Assembly: GCA_020860755.1 (NCBI GenBank) | Contig: JAJBTQ010000004.1 | Coordinates: forward strand, 30,326 to 94,325 | Length of the DNA stretch: 64,000 nt | From: Lachnospiraceae bacterium | Lineage (GTDB): Bacteria > Bacillota > Clostridia > Lachnospirales > Lachnospiraceae | Direction of reading: 5' to 3' | In this document: positions 41,155 to 51,648 of the stretch, one piece after another | How positions within the stretch are numbered: position 1 is the stretch's first letter | Layout: each line of letters begins with the position of its first letter | Program-made: the position numbers and the translations under genes | The notes under the pieces: generated by a model | What the model saw: only the letters and a program-made list of their open reading frames with translations | Databases searched by the model: none | Told to the model about the DNA's origin: nothing

Positions 41155-41412
41155 TTATCTTGCTTTCTCCACAATCTCGACAAGTCTCCATCTCTTGTCT
41201 TTGGAGATAGGCCTTGTCTCCATCACTCTGACGCGATCCCCGATTCCACACTCGTTGTTCTCGTCATGAGCTTTTAACTTATATGTCCGCTTCACAATCT
41301 TGCCGTAAAGTGGATGCCGCACCCTGTATTCCACTGCGACGACAATGGTCTTATCCATCTTATCACTAACCACTTTTCCGACTCGTGTCTTTCTAAGATT
41401 TCTTTCTTCCAC
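41155..41412 (-). CDS. rpsQ: 30S ribosomal protein S17 (probable GTG start)
   Basis: [41 protein letters not shown] preceded by AAAGGAGA. Coordinate derived from the ORF track. Confidence 0.93.
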   Translation of the reverse strand: MEERNLRKTRVGKVVSDKMDKTIVVAVEYRVRHPLYGKIVKRTYKLKAHDENNECGIGDRVRVMETRPISKDKRWRLVEIVEKAR

Positions 41413-41444
41413 TGGGATTCTCCTTTCTCGGTTCAACGCGACGA

Positions 41445-41657
41445 TCATTCCGCTTTCTCAGCGATCACGGTTTTGATTCTGGCAATGTTCTTTCTGACTT
41501 CCTTGATCCTTGCTGTATTGTCCAGCTGGTTTGTCGCATTCTGGAACCTGAGATTGAAAAGCTCTTTCTTTGCAGCCACAAGCTGATTCTGCAGTTCAGC
41601 ATCGCTTTGTGCCCGTAATTCTTCTAAATATTCCACTGCCTTCATTCTATTCATCAC
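41445..41657 (-). CDS. rpmC: 50S ribosomal protein L29 (exact start Met uncertain)
   Basis: [60 protein letters not shown]. Confidence 0.96.
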   Translation of the reverse strand: MMNRMKAVEYLEELRAQSDAELQNQLVAAKKELFNLRFQNATNQLDNTARIKEVRKNIARIKTVIAEKAE

Positions 41658-42075
41658 CGCCTTCTAAGTCTTCACGAGAAACGATCTTGCACTTGCAGGG
41701 CAGTTTGTGCACAGCAAGTCGCAGCGCCTCGCGGGCTACATCTTCCGGTACTTCGGCTACTTCAAAAAGGACGCGGTCCGGTTTTACAACCGCAACCCAA
41801 TAGTCCACCGCTCCTTTTCCTTTCCCCATTCGGGTCTCTGCCGGTGTCGAAGTGACCGGTTTGTCAGGAAAGACTTTAATCCATACTTTACCGCCACGCT
41901 TCATGTGACGCGTCATTGCAATACGGGCAGCCTCAATCTGATTGGATTTCAGCCAGCAGGGCTCCATCGCGACGATGCCGTAGTCACCGTACGTGATCGT
42001 ATTGCCGCGGGATGCCCTTCCGTGCATAGAACCACGGAACTGTTTCCGATGTTTTACTCTCTTTGGCATTAACAT
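41647..42075 (-). CDS. rplP: 50S ribosomal protein L16
   Basis: [23 protein letters not shown]...[20 protein letters not shown]. Confidence 0.98.
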   Translation of the reverse strand: MLMPKRVKHRKQFRGSMHGRASRGNTITYGDYGIVAMEPCWLKSNQIEAARIAMTRHMKRGGKVWIKVFPDKPVTSTPAETRMGKGKGAVDYWVAVVKPDRVLFEVAEVPEDVAREALRLAVHKLPCKCKIVSREDLEGGDE

Positions 42076-42077
42076 GA

Positions 42078-42728
42078 TTAATCTCTCCCTTCCTGTGATT
42101 TTTGGGGAAGGACTTCACCTAAGTAGATCCAAACTTTTACACCCACTTTGCCGTAGGTCGTGTCGGCCTCCGCGAATCCGTAGTCAATGTCCGCGCGGAA
42201 AGTCTGAAGAGGGATTGTTCCTTCACTGTAAAACTCTTTGCGGGCGATATCCGCCCCGCCAAGACGTCCGGATACCATGGTCTTGATGCCCAGTGCGCCC
42301 GCCTTCATCGCTCTGCCCATGCAGGATTTCATCGCACGGCGGAACGAAATACGGTTCTCCAGCTGTGCGGCGATATTTTCCGCTACAAGCTGCGCATCTT
42401 TATCCGGCTTCTTTACTTCTTTTATATCAACGATAAGTTTCTTATCCGTCAGCTTCTGAAGCTCTTTTTTTACTTTCTCGATCTCGGAACCGCCTTTTCC
42501 GATGACAACACCCGGTTTTGCAGTAAAGACGGTGACCTTGACGCGGTCAGATGCCCGTTCGATATCTATGTGGGAGATTCCCGCACTGTACAGTTTTTTC
42601 TTTAAAAACTGCCTAATGTTATAATCTTCTACCAGAAGGTCCGCAAAGTCTTTCTCCGCGTACCATTTTGAACTCCAGTCATCAATGACTCCGACTCTCA
42701 ATCCATGAGGATTAACTTTCTGTCCCAT
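42078..42728 (-). CDS. rpsC: 30S ribosomal protein S3
   Basis: [34 protein letters not shown] domain. Confidence 0.98.
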   Translation of the reverse strand: MGQKVNPHGLRVGVIDDWSSKWYAEKDFADLLVEDYNIRQFLKKKLYSAGISHIDIERASDRVKVTVFTAKPGVVIGKGGSEIEKVKKELQKLTDKKLIVDIKEVKKPDKDAQLVAENIAAQLENRISFRRAMKSCMGRAMKAGALGIKTMVSGRLGGADIARKEFYSEGTIPLQTFRADIDYGFAEADTTYGKVGVKVWIYLGEVLPQKSQEGRD

Positions 42729-42739
42729 GCTCTAACCTC

Positions 42740-43126
42740 CTACCTTTCATTCAACACGATCGTGATATGGCTCATCGGTTTGTCAATCCGGTCCGCTCTG
42801 CCCTGGGCTCTGGGACGGATCCGCTTTATCTTGGGTCCCCTGTTCGCATAACACTCTTCAATATAAAGATCGTCCGCGCTCATGCCCTGATTGTTTTCCG
42901 CATTCGCGATCGCTGATTTCAACAATTTCTCGATCACGCTCGAAGCGTATCTCGGGTTGTAGGAAAGAATCGCAAGGGCTGTCTGCACATCTTTGCCCCG
43001 GATCGCGTCCAGTACGAAGCAGGCCTTCTGTACAGATACTCTCGCATAAGATAACTTCGCCGAAGGTCTGGTATCTTTTTGCTCATTTCTTTCACGTTTG
43101 ATCTGGGATCTATGTCCTTTTGCCAT
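42740..43126 (-). CDS. rplV: 50S ribosomal protein L22
   Basis: ALAILSYNPRYASSVIEKLLKSAIANAENNQGM; RIRPRAQGRADRIDKPMSHITIVL. Confidence 0.97.
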   Translation of the reverse strand: MAKGHRSQIKRERNEQKDTRPSAKLSYARVSVQKACFVLDAIRGKDVQTALAILSYNPRYASSVIEKLLKSAIANAENNQGMSADDLYIEECYANRGPKIKRIRPRAQGRADRIDKPMSHITIVLNER

Positions 43127-43152
43127 GAATATATCCTCCTTCTCTTACGAAC

Positions 43153-43434
43153 TTATCTTACTTTCGACTTTTTCTCATCTTTGCCGTGGCCCCGGTAAGT
43201 TCTGGTCTGGACAAACTCACCGAGCTTATGGCCGACCATGTCCTCCGTGATATACACGGGCACATGTCTTCTTCCGTCGTGGATTGCTATTGTATGTCCG
43301 ACCATCTGCGGAAAGATCGTGGAGCGGCGGGACCAGGTCTTGATCACAGACTTCTCGCCGGAAGTATTCATCGCATCAATCTTTTTTAATAAACTCTCGT
43401 CAGCAAACGGTCCTTTTTTTAATGAACGTCCCAT
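43153..43434 (-). CDS. rpsS: 30S ribosomal protein S19
   Basis: [23 protein letters not shown]...[30 protein letters not shown]. Confidence 0.98.
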   Translation of the reverse strand: MGRSLKKGPFADESLLKKIDAMNTSGEKSVIKTWSRRSTIFPQMVGHTIAIHDGRRHVPVYITEDMVGHKLGEFVQTRTYRGHGKDEKKSKVR

Positions 43435-43444
43435 GTCTTACCTC

Positions 43445-44287
43445 CTATTTTACGGGCTTTCCGTCTCTTCTTCTCACAATCATCTTATTCGACTGCTTGT
43501 GCTTCTTCCGGGTCTTTAAGCCCAACGTAGGCTGGCCCCAGGGCGAAACCGGTGAAGGACGTCCGATCGGTGCTTTGCCCTCGCCGCCGCCATGCGGATG
43601 ATCGTTCGGGTTCATCACGGAACCACGTACGGTCGGACGAATGCCCATGTTGCGTTTCCGTCCTGCCTTGCCGATGTTGATCAGGTTGTGATCCGCATTG
43701 CCGACCTCGCCGATCGTCGCACGGCACTGGATGGGAACCATCCTCATCTCACCGGACGGAAGGCGGAGCGTGGCATATTTGCCTTCCTTCGCCATGAGCT
43801 GTGCGCTCATGCCTGCTGCTCTGGCCATCTGCCCTCCCTTTCCGGGAAGCATCTCAATATTGTGGACCTGTGTGCCGACCGGAATGTTCGCCAGCGGCAG
43901 GCAGTTGCCCACACGGATCTCGGCGTCCGGTCCGTTCATCACTTTCATGCCGTCGGTCAGTCCCTCCGGAGCAAGGATGTAAGCTTTTACTCCGTCCGCA
44001 TATTGGATCAGCGCGATATTCGCTGTCCGGTTCGGATCGTATTCGATGCCGACTACGGTTGCCGGGATGCCGTCTTTGTTCCTCTTAAAATCGATGATCC
44101 TGTATTTTTTCTTTGCGCCGCCCCCACGGTGTCTCACCGTGATCCGGCCCTGATTATTCCTTCCGGAATGCTTCGGGATAGTGACAATAAGAGATTTCTC
44201 GGGAGTCGTTTTCGTGATCTCAGAGAAATCGGAACCTGTCATCTGTCTTCTGGAAGGTGTATATGGGTTATATGTCTTGATGCCCAT
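43445..44287 (-). CDS. rplB: 50S ribosomal protein L2
   Basis: [50 protein letters not shown]. Confidence 0.98.
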   Translation of the reverse strand: MGIKTYNPYTPSRRQMTGSDFSEITKTTPEKSLIVTIPKHSGRNNQGRITVRHRGGGAKKKYRIIDFKRNKDGIPATVVGIEYDPNRTANIALIQYADGVKAYILAPEGLTDGMKVMNGPDAEIRVGNCLPLANIPVGTQVHNIEMLPGKGGQMARAAGMSAQLMAKEGKYATLRLPSGEMRMVPIQCRATIGEVGNADHNLINIGKAGRKRNMGIRPTVRGSVMNPNDHPHGGGEGKAPIGRPSPVSPWGQPTLGLKTRKKHKQSNKMIVRRRDGKPVK

Positions 44288-44304
44288 TGTTCTCTCCTTT
44301 CAAA

Positions 44305-44610
44305 TTAAAGCCCCGAGAAAATTTCTATGTCCGCGCTCTCCTCTGTGAGCTTGACGATCGCCTTTTTTGTCTGAGCCGTCTTGCCGTACGGAGATGCCAT
44401 GCTGCGGCGCCTTTTCTTGCCTTCGCAGTTCATCGTGTGAACACTCTCCACGATCACGCCGTCAAACATTTTCTCAACTGCCTCTTTGATCATTGCTTTT
44501 GTAGATTCCGGGTGAACGAGAAATGTGTACTTTTTCTCTCCCATGAGGTTCATGGATTTCTCGGTAATCACCGGTTTGAGGATTACGTCATAGTATTGAA
44601 TATTCGCCAT
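44305..44610 (-). CDS. rplW: 50S ribosomal protein L23
   Basis: YDVILKPVITEKSMNLMGEKKYTFLVHPESTKAMIKEAVEKMF. Confidence 0.97.
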   Translation of the reverse strand: MANIQYYDVILKPVITEKSMNLMGEKKYTFLVHPESTKAMIKEAVEKMFDGVIVESVHTMNCEGKKRRRSMASPYGKTAQTKKAIVKLTEESADIEIFSGL

Positions 44611-45230
44611 TATGCATATACCTCCTCAATTTTCTCAACTCCGGCCTTGGTCGTGATCACGGTGTCGTACTTTAAAATATCGTAGACATTGATGGTGGAG
44701 ACAAGCGATGTCTTGACGTCCGGAATATTTGCCGCGGACTTCTCAACCGTAAAATCCTTGTCGGCCAGTACGACCAGTGCCTTGGAAACCTGCAGGTTGT
44801 CTAACACTTTGATAAAATCTTTTGTCTTGATCCGTTCCAGCTTCAGCTCGTCTAAGACAACGAACTTCTCATCCTGTACACGGCTCGTCAGTGCGGACTG
44901 CAGCGCTGCCCGCTTCTCTTTCTTGTTGATCTTGAACGAGTAGTCACGGGGACTCGGCGGAAATGCCACACCGCCGCCTCTCCACTGCGGAGAGCGGATG
45001 GAGCCCTGCCTCGCACGACCGGTGCCCTTCTGCCTCCAGGGCTTCCGACCGCCGCCGCGCCTCTCACTGCGGTTCTTCGCTTTCTGCGTTCCCTGACGGT
45101 TGTTGGCAAGCTGCTGCACCACTGCCTGATGCACCAGATGCTCTTTTATCTCTACTCCGAAAACAGCGTCGTTTAAATCCATGGAACCGACTTCGCTGCC
45201 TTCCATATTATAAACAGATACCTTAGCCAT
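44610..45230 (-). CDS. rplD: 50S ribosomal protein L4
   Basis: KAKNRSERRGGGRKPWRQKGTGRARQGSIRSPQWRGGGVAFPP. Confidence 0.98.
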   Translation of the reverse strand: MAKVSVYNMEGSEVGSMDLNDAVFGVEIKEHLVHQAVVQQLANNRQGTQKAKNRSERRGGGRKPWRQKGTGRARQGSIRSPQWRGGGVAFPPSPRDYSFKINKKEKRAALQSALTSRVQDEKFVVLDELKLERIKTKDFIKVLDNLQVSKALVVLADKDFTVEKSAANIPDVKTSLVSTINVYDILKYDTVITTKAGVEKIEEVYA

Positions 45231-45256
45231 CTGTACGTCCTCCTTTCCTGAACGGG

Positions 45257-45934
45257 TCAGCCCTTCACTGCCTCTTTGATCGTTACCAATGATTTCCTGG
45301 GTCCCGGTACGGAGCCCTTGATCAGCAACAGGTCGTTCTCGGCATCCACGCGAACCACTTCCAGGTTCTGGACCGTCACTCTCGCGCAGCCCATATGGCC
45401 CGGCATACCCTTGCCTTTAAACACCTTGCCCGGAAACGAGCATGCGCCGTTCGAGCCGGCATGGCGGTGATATTTGGAGCCGTGGGACATGGGGCCTCTC
45501 TTCTGGTGGTAGCGCTTGATCGCACTCTGGAACCCCTTGCCCTTTGAGACCGCAGTGGCATCGACTTTGTCACCTTCTTCAAAAATGTCTGCCTTGATCT
45601 CGTCCGCCGGTGCGTACTCATCGCAATTCTCAAATTTAAACTCGCGCACATACCTTTTGGGAGACACTCCGGCTTTTTCAAAGTGTCCGACCTCCGGCTT
45701 GTTCGCGCCATGTCTGTGTCTTACTTCTTTTCTGCCGCTGGCGTCCCGGTTGACCTCTTTTTCTTTCCTGTCAACGTATCCAACCTGTACGGCACTGTAG
45801 CCATCGTTGTCTACCGTTTTGATCTGCGTCACATAGCACGGACCGGCCTGTAATACCGTGACGGGGATCAGGACTCCATCCGGGTCGAAGATCTGGGTCA
45901 TTCCGACCTTTGTGGCTAAAATCGCTTTCTTCAT
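45257..45934 (-). CDS. rplC: 50S ribosomal protein L3
   Basis: [35 protein letters not shown]...[37 protein letters not shown]. Confidence 0.98.
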   Translation of the reverse strand: MKKAILATKVGMTQIFDPDGVLIPVTVLQAGPCYVTQIKTVDNDGYSAVQVGYVDRKEKEVNRDASGRKEVRHRHGANKPEVGHFEKAGVSPKRYVREFKFENCDEYAPADEIKADIFEEGDKVDATAVSKGKGFQSAIKRYHQKRGPMSHGSKYHRHAGSNGACSFPGKVFKGKGMPGHMGCARVTVQNLEVVRVDAENDLLLIKGSVPGPRKSLVTIKEAVKG

Positions 45935-46197
45935 TATGTAATACCTCCTGTTTGTCTACAGCGGAGCGCGCACGGCGCTCATCCTAGAGTAGGGTTGCTT
46001 CTTAAAAAAATGAATTACCTATAATGAAGAAATGATACGGATTGCTTCGTGCTGCGCACTCGCGCAATCCTGCGTACACGCATGCCCCGAAGGGGTATTC
46101 GCAATCCGCCCTTTCGGGCTCCTTGCTCATGTACGTTCGGTCCCCAAAGTCATAAAACCGTCTGCAAGCAGCCATTTTATGACTTTTGGTCCCTTTA
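45935..46197. repeat. ~263-bp non-coding, palindrome-rich element between rpsJ and rplC (REP/MITE-like candidate)
   Basis: AAAGTCATAAAA/TTTTATGACTTT perfect 12-bp arms (46146-46157/46175-46186); GGATTGC (46039-46045) vs GCAATCC (46064-46070 and 46101-46107); small CCCCGAAGGGG and GCCCTTTCGGGC hairpins. Confidence 0.5.
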
Positions 46198-46509
46198 TCA
46201 TTTCATCTTTATATCAATCGCTACCCCAGCCGGCATCTCGAGCCTGCTTAAGGCATCCACTGTCTTTTGAGTCGGAGCGATGATATCGATCAGACGCTTA
46301 TGCGTTCTCTGCTCAAACTGTTCTCTGGAATCTTTATACTTATGGGGAGCACGGATGATCGTGATCACTTCCCTCTTTGTCGGAAGCGGTACCGGTCCGC
46401 TCACCTCAGATCCGTTTTTCCTTACCGTTTCGATGATTTTTTTTGCTGATGCATCCACCATCTCGTGGTCATACGCTTTCAGAATGATTCTCATGACTTG
46501 AGTTGCCAT
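46198..46509 (-). CDS. rpsJ: 30S ribosomal protein S10
   Basis: [71 protein letters not shown]. Confidence 0.98.
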   Translation of the reverse strand: MATQVMRIILKAYDHEMVDASAKKIIETVRKNGSEVSGPVPLPTKREVITIIRAPHKYKDSREQFEQRTHKRLIDIIAPTQKTVDALSRLEMPAGVAIDIKMK

Positions 46510-46731
46510 AAAAAAAGTCGCCTCCTTTTCGCACTTTAAAAATCAGTACGACAAGCGGTGACTGTACACTCTCCCGTGTGTTTCCTCTTGATACCCACAC
46601 GACGATTCAGCCTCTCGGCTTCATTTCGTACAGTGACTTGTCGTCAGTTTCCTAACATGACATTCGCTCCACGGAAAAACCTGCCACAGCGGGCAGCAAC
46701 CTCACGCTTCCCAGCTATCAATGTCACAGCA
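46510..46731 (-). promoter_or_regulatory. rpsJ (S10) operon 5' leader, structured
   Basis: Long closing stem (ACGACAAG..ACTGTAC at 46548-46567 with GTACAGT..CTTGTCGT at 46628-46644) enclosing CGTGTG/CACACG and GCC-TCTC-GGC hairpins. Confidence 0.65.
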
Positions 46732-46737
46732 AAATGT

Positions 46738-46766
46738 AGTATACGTGATTTAAGCCTTGATTTCAA
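46738..46766 (-). promoter_or_regulatory. S10-operon promoter TTGAAA-17-TATACT
   Basis: -35 at 46761-46766 and -10 at 46738-46743 on the minus strand, 17-nt spacer, upstream of the structured leader. Confidence 0.8.
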
Positions 46767-46793
46767 GCGGTTTTTTTTACAAAAGCAAAAAAG

Positions 46794-46815
46794 ATTGTAC
46801 TTTATTTAGTACAAT
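46794..46815. promoter_or_regulatory. 22-bp palindrome ATTGTACT-ttattt-AGTACAAT (operator-like)
   Basis: Perfect 8-bp arms located ~28 bp upstream of the S10 -35 box. Confidence 0.5.
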
Positions 46816-46827
46816 TAGAAAAAATAA

Positions 46828-46858
46828 AGAGAAAGGGCCGGAAACCGGCCCTTTTCAG
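46828..46858 (-). terminator. Terminator upstream of S10 operon, downstream of the beta-helix lipoprotein gene
   Basis: AAAGGGCCGGaaaCCGGCCCTTT with T-rich tract on the minus strand. Confidence 0.8.
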
Positions 46859-46881
46859 CCATCTTCTGTTATTTTTAAAAA

Positions 46882-49018
46882 TTATTCAAAATCGTCTGCT
46901 TTGTAAGTGCCCGCTTTATAGACAATCTCACCGATCGTCAGCGTGCAGCCGTCTTTGACGACGACAGAGGACTCCTCATCCGCCAGAGTGATACCGCTGA
47001 TCAGGGAATCACCGGTCACGGTCCATGTGGATCCGTCCTGCAGGGAAATCTCGATCGTATTGGAACCGTTGTCATTGATCAGGTTTGCCACATGTCCGAT
47101 ATCATAGTAGTGGGTGATATCAAATTCCGTATTCTGATACTGCAGGATATCCTCCCTGTTTTCCTTTGTATAGGCATAGCCTCCCTGATCCCTGATCTCC
47201 TTCGCCCCATCGTATGTCACATGGATCGCAGCGGTCTGAGCGATCGCTCCCTCGTAGGATGCCGCGTCAAATGTGACCGTGAGGTCTGTGCCGCCCAGGC
47301 GGCTTAATTGGTTTTCTTCATCATTTACATTGTAAACGCTGTTATCCGAACCGGACGCATTGTATATGTTTCCGCTGTATTCTCCATTGGAAAACGTAAA
47401 GAGCTGCTGAGAGCCATCCGGTTTGTTCTCCATGGTATTAAACCCCGTGTTCTCCGTGTGGGTCGAAATAAAGTTCATATCGGATCCGTTTAAGTTAGCC
47501 GGATCGTTCGCCGCCATCATGCCGCCGTTCGTCGCATCGTCGTTGTCCATCACCTGGATCAGCACGCCTCCATTGGTGATCGTCGCGCCGTCAATGTTGG
47601 CAGTCAGGGATTCATCGTTGGAACCGGACTTTACAAGGAACGTATCAAAACCGGTGTCTACCTCGGTACCCTCCTGAATGTCAATCTCGTTCTCGTTCTG
47701 ATGGATCATAAACCCGAACGTGTCGGAGTTTATCACTGTGTTTTTGCGACGTTTCCGCGGTATATTCGTAGTCTGTATCTCCTTTCGCACTCGGCAGCGT
47801 GTAGGACTGTCCCTCCTCAATTCCCATGTAAGTGGCCGATCCTCCGGTAAAGACGGAAGCATAGGTGCCGACATTCAAGGTGGAGCCCGCAAACGTCTCA
47901 ACCGCATCGCCGATCACATATGTTCCGTAGCCGGATCCATATGTCTTGGTGTACGGATTATCAACCGTCTCATAGATCTGGCTGCTGCCGCCATTGGAGT
48001 TCACAGGCTCCTGAAGCGGGGCCGCCGAAGACTCATTTGAATTCAAGAGCTCCAGCGTGGAATTACAGATATTTAAATACATATTGCTCCCGGAATCAGT
48101 GGAGAGTACTGCCCATGCACCGGCGTAGGCGGTGGAATCCACAAAATGCATCGTGGAGTCGTCCCCCATCAGATTGCTGGCGCGGGAAGTTCCCATGATG
48201 CCGAGGATCCACGGCGGAGCCACCATAGTCGCCTGCTCCGGGCTGTTCATATAATCTCCGTAAAGAGTTCCGCCTTCGGAGATCAGCGTGGAATCATTTA
48301 TCAATGTAGTTGCTCCGTTGTCTGTAAAGACCGGCATCGTCGCAACGCCTTTACACGAGACAAGGGCGTCCGTGATCCGTGCGTATGTGTCACCGGATAC
48401 AAGAAGCGCCGATCCCTGTCCGGAAAAGTCACAGGTAGTCGTACCGTCCGCTTCGGTTTCCATCGTGATCGTAGCATGTGTGATCTCATAGTTGCCCGCG
48501 TCCACGAGAATGATCCCGTTGTGCCCGGCCTCCGTGTCCGTGATCTCCACATTGGTGGCGTCCTGTGCAGTAACATCTCCCTCGTACAGACCCTCGTTGG
48601 TATAGGTCTCAATGTCTCCTCCTATATCAACGATGGCTCCCGTATATAAATAGTCATTGTCCTCATCCTGATCCGGCCCGTCGTTCTCGTCGACGTTCTG
48701 TCCGCCGCCGGTCCAGGAACCGATCAGTCCATAGACGGAAACGGTATCTTCGTTCTGCACCGGAGTGATCTCGTTATTGTTGATCACCACGGCTTCCTCC
48801 ACAACGATTTCTTCCTCAACAGGCTGTTCTTCCGGTTTTTCCTCTTCCACGACATCCTGTGCATCTGCTTCCGCAAGTGACCCGGCATCCTGCGCAGTAT
48901 CTTCCGTTGTATCCTGAGACTGTCCCCCAGCTATCCCGGTGAGGGACTCACAGGCGGTCGTGCCAAACGCGATCACAGATACTGTCACCACAAGAGCTAA
49001 TACTTGTTTCTTTCTCAT
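46882..49018 (-). pseudogene. Secreted beta-helix-like lipoprotein split by a 1-nt frameshift (ORFs 47681..49018 and 46882..47874)
   Basis: N-part has lipobox FGTTACESLTG and repetitive beta-helix-like sequence; the downstream frame continues the same repeat style (NTVINSDTFGFMIHQN...). Shift localises to A5 at 47741-47745. Confidence 0.75.
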
Positions 49019-49231
49019 GATGGAGGTGCTCCTTTCCTTTTCCTTAAAAATCGAAACGGAAAATTATAGTCATTATATCTCATTTTTTTGTTTTCAACAA
49101 TACTTGGGATTTTGTCGCCGCAAATTGCATTGACGGACTCAATCGGAAACTCTATAATATTTGCAGGATTTCGGGAGCCCGAAGTGCGGAGAAATCCGTA
49201 GTATCATAATATATCTAGAGAGGATAGTTTC

Positions 49232-50095
49232 ATGTGGATCGCAGACAACTGGAACGATTATGAAGTGATCGATTGTTCCGACGGAGAAAAACTGGAGCGC
49301 TGGGGGGATTATATTCTTGTCCGCCCGGATCCCCAGGTTATCTGGGATACGCCGCGTACAGATGAAGGCTGGCGTCATCCGAGCGCCCGCTACCACCGCA
49401 GCAGCGAGGGAGGCGGCGAATGGGAGTTTTTTGACCTGCCCGAACAGTGGTCGATCTGCTATGAAAAACTGGAACTTACTTTCCACTTAAAACCATTCCG
49501 TTTTAAGCACACGGGTCTGTTCCCGGAGCAGGCCGCCAACTGGGACTGGTGTTCTGAAAAAATAAAAAAAGCCGGCCGCCCGGTCAAAGTGCTGAATTTG
49601 TTCGCCTATACCGGCGGAGCTACGCTTGCCGCCGCAAAGGCAGGAGCATCCGTCGTCCATGTGGATGCCGCGAAAGGCATGGTGCAGTGGGCAAAGGAGA
49701 ACGCAGTTTCTTCCGGTCTGGCCGATGCTCCCGTTCGCTGGCTCGTAGACGACTGCGTCAAATTCGTGGAGCGGGAGATCCGGCGTGGGAACCGATATGA
49801 CGCCGTCATTATGGACCCTCCGTCCTACGGAAGAGGCCCGAAGGGCGAAGTCTGGAAGATCGAGGATTCCCTTCATCCCCTGTTAAAGCTTTGCGTACAG
49901 CTCCTGTCGGACGACCCGCTGTTCTTTTTGATCAACTCCTATACGACCGGTCTTGCGCCGGCTGTTCTCGCCTATCTGCTCGGCACAGAATTAAAAGACT
50001 GCGGCGGAACGATAACGGCAGAAGAGATCGGTCTTCCGGTAACGCAAAGCGGTCTGGTCCTTCCCTGCGGAGCTTCAGGACGCTGGGAGCGCTGA
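49232..50095 (+). CDS. Class I SAM-dependent rRNA methyltransferase (RlmI/RlmK-like)
   Basis: VLNLFAYTGGATLAAAKAGASVVHVDAAKGMVQWAKEN; DAVIMDPPSYGRGPKGEVW. Confidence 0.92.
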   Translation: MWIADNWNDYEVIDCSDGEKLERWGDYILVRPDPQVIWDTPRTDEGWRHPSARYHRSSEGGGEWEFFDLPEQWSICYEKLELTFHLKPFRFKHTGLFPEQAANWDWCSEKIKKAGRPVKVLNLFAYTGGATLAAAKAGASVVHVDAAKGMVQWAKENAVSSGLADAPVRWLVDDCVKFVEREIRRGNRYDAVIMDPPSYGRGPKGEVWKIEDSLHPLLKLCVQLLSDDPLFFLINSYTTGLAPAVLAYLLGTELKDCGGTITAEEIGLPVTQSGLVLPCGASGRWER

Positions 50096-50098
50096 TCA

Positions 50099-50761
50099 TT
50101 ACGCGTTCTCAATGACATCTATCTTCGGGCAGATATCCGACAGACAGCAGTTCTCACACTGCGGCTTTGTACGGGCCGTGCACACTTCTCTACCGTGATA
50201 CACAAAACGATGGCAGAGGTCGCTGCCCTCCTCAGGCGGCACGAGCTCCCACAGCGCCATCTCCACCTTCTTCGGATCCTTTACATGATCCACCAGACCC
50301 ATACGGTTAACTAAGCGAATGCAGTGGGTATCCGTCACGATCGCAGGCTTTCCAAATACATCCCCCATGATCAGATTCGCACTTTTGCGTCCCACACCCG
50401 GCAACGCGAGAAGCGCATCAAAGTCATCCGGCACCCGTCCGCCGTACTCGTCCCGAAGCATACGCATACAGGCGCTGATATCCCGCGCTTTGGACTTTCC
50501 CAGCCCGCAGGGATGCACGATCTTTTCGATATCCTCCGGCTCTGCCTCAGCCAGTGCCTCCACGGTCGGATACTTTGCATAGAGATCTTCTACGACCACG
50601 TTCACGCGAGCGTCCGTGCACTGTGCCGCGAGACGGACGGAGACGAGCAGTTTCCATGCGTCATCATAGTCCAGCGTACACTCTGCAACAGGATATTCTT
50701 TTTTCAGGCGGTCAATGATCTCCAGCGTAAGTTCCTTTTTATCTTTCTGTTTTTCTGCCAT
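50099..50761 (-). CDS. nth: Endonuclease III
   Basis: LLALPGVGRKSANLIMGDVF HhH-GPD; C-terminal 4Fe-4S C-X6-C-X2-C-X5-C type. Confidence 0.97.
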   Translation of the reverse strand: MAEKQKDKKELTLEIIDRLKKEYPVAECTLDYDDAWKLLVSVRLAAQCTDARVNVVVEDLYAKYPTVEALAEAEPEDIEKIVHPCGLGKSKARDISACMRMLRDEYGGRVPDDFDALLALPGVGRKSANLIMGDVFGKPAIVTDTHCIRLVNRMGLVDHVKDPKKVEMALWELVPPEEGSDLCHRFVYHGREVCTARTKPQCENCCLSDICPKIDVIENA

Positions 50762-50808
50762 GACACTGCCTCTTTCTTATGATCTCATTTTTAGATCCTG
50801 TGATCCGT

Positions 50809-51552
50809 TCAGTCGTAATCTACCTTAAGCAGGCACAATCCTTTTGCCGGAGCGGTAAAGCCCGCCTTCGCGCGCTCCCGTGCCGCGAGCAGTTCTTCCA
50901 TGCTTTCCGGCGAGCGCTCCCCGTATCCGACCTCTAAGAGCGTCCCGGTCAGGATGCGCACCATGTACTGCAAAAAGCCTGTTCCGTGATAAGTGAACGT
51001 CAGATAAGGCCCCTCCCGGGCGATCTCAATTAGATCCACCCGGCGCACCGTTGATTTTTTCATATGCGGATTGCCGCAGAAACTGGCAAAGTCGTGCTCT
51101 CCGATCAGATACTCCGCCGCCTCGCGCATCCGCGCCTCGTCCGGAACTTCCTGCGTCACATAGACGTACTTCCGGTCGAAAACAGGCTTCACGGGGTCCA
51201 CCCAGCAGGTGTAGCGGTAAGTCTTGCCGATCGCATTGTAGCGGCTGTGAAACCGATCCGACGCCCTGCGGACCTCGAGAACGGCGATATCCTCCGGCAG
51301 ATAGAGATTCATATAGTCCCGGATCTCCTCCTCCGTCCGTTCTGTCTCCAGACGGGCGTTGGCCACCATTCCTCTCGCGTGGACACCGGCATCGGTCCGT
51401 CCCGCGCCGATCACCTCAACCTCCCGATCCGTCATCCGCGAAAGAACCTGTTCCAGCTTGCCCTGTATGGTATTGTCTTTGCCCGGCTGGCGCTCCCATC
51501 CGAGATAACGGGTCCCGTCATAGGACAGGGTCATCTTATAATTACTCTTCAT
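50809..51552 (-). CDS. truA: tRNA pseudouridine(38-40) synthase TruA; start MKSNYKMTLSYDG
   Basis: YDGTRYLGWERQPG..., GAGRTDAGVHARG. The longer ORF-track start runs through a terminator. Confidence 0.95.
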   Translation of the reverse strand: MKSNYKMTLSYDGTRYLGWERQPGKDNTIQGKLEQVLSRMTDREVEVIGAGRTDAGVHARGMVANARLETERTEEEIRDYMNLYLPEDIAVLEVRRASDRFHSRYNAIGKTYRYTCWVDPVKPVFDRKYVYVTQEVPDEARMREAAEYLIGEHDFASFCGNPHMKKSTVRRVDLIEIAREGPYLTFTYHGTGFLQYMVRILTGTLLEVGYGERSPESMEELLAARERAKAGFTAPAKGLCLLKVDYD

Positions 51553-51589
51553 ATAGACCAGTGTAGCACAAAGCCGGCGGATGCAAAAG

Positions 51590-51640
51590 ACGGCAAAAAA
51601 ATTCCGCGGAGCCATGATTGGAAACAGCCCCGCGGAATGT
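51590..51640 (-). terminator. Terminator downstream of lysC
   Basis: ATTCCGCGG...CCGCGGAAT stem followed on the minus strand by TTTTTTT. Confidence 0.85.
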
Positions 51641-51648
51641 ATTTCGGA

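Noticed and set aside
46882-47874. Independent 330-aa gene starting MSAPMLPSLPEDRPL
   Set aside because: N-terminal ~50 residues are an out-of-frame overlap with the upstream lipoprotein ORF; it is the continuation of that gene after a 1-nt shift.
51553-51615. N-terminal extension of TruA (MAPRNFFAVFCIRRLCATLVY)
   Set aside because: Overlaps the lysC terminator hairpin; the MKSNYKMTLSYDG start matches the TruA N-terminus.
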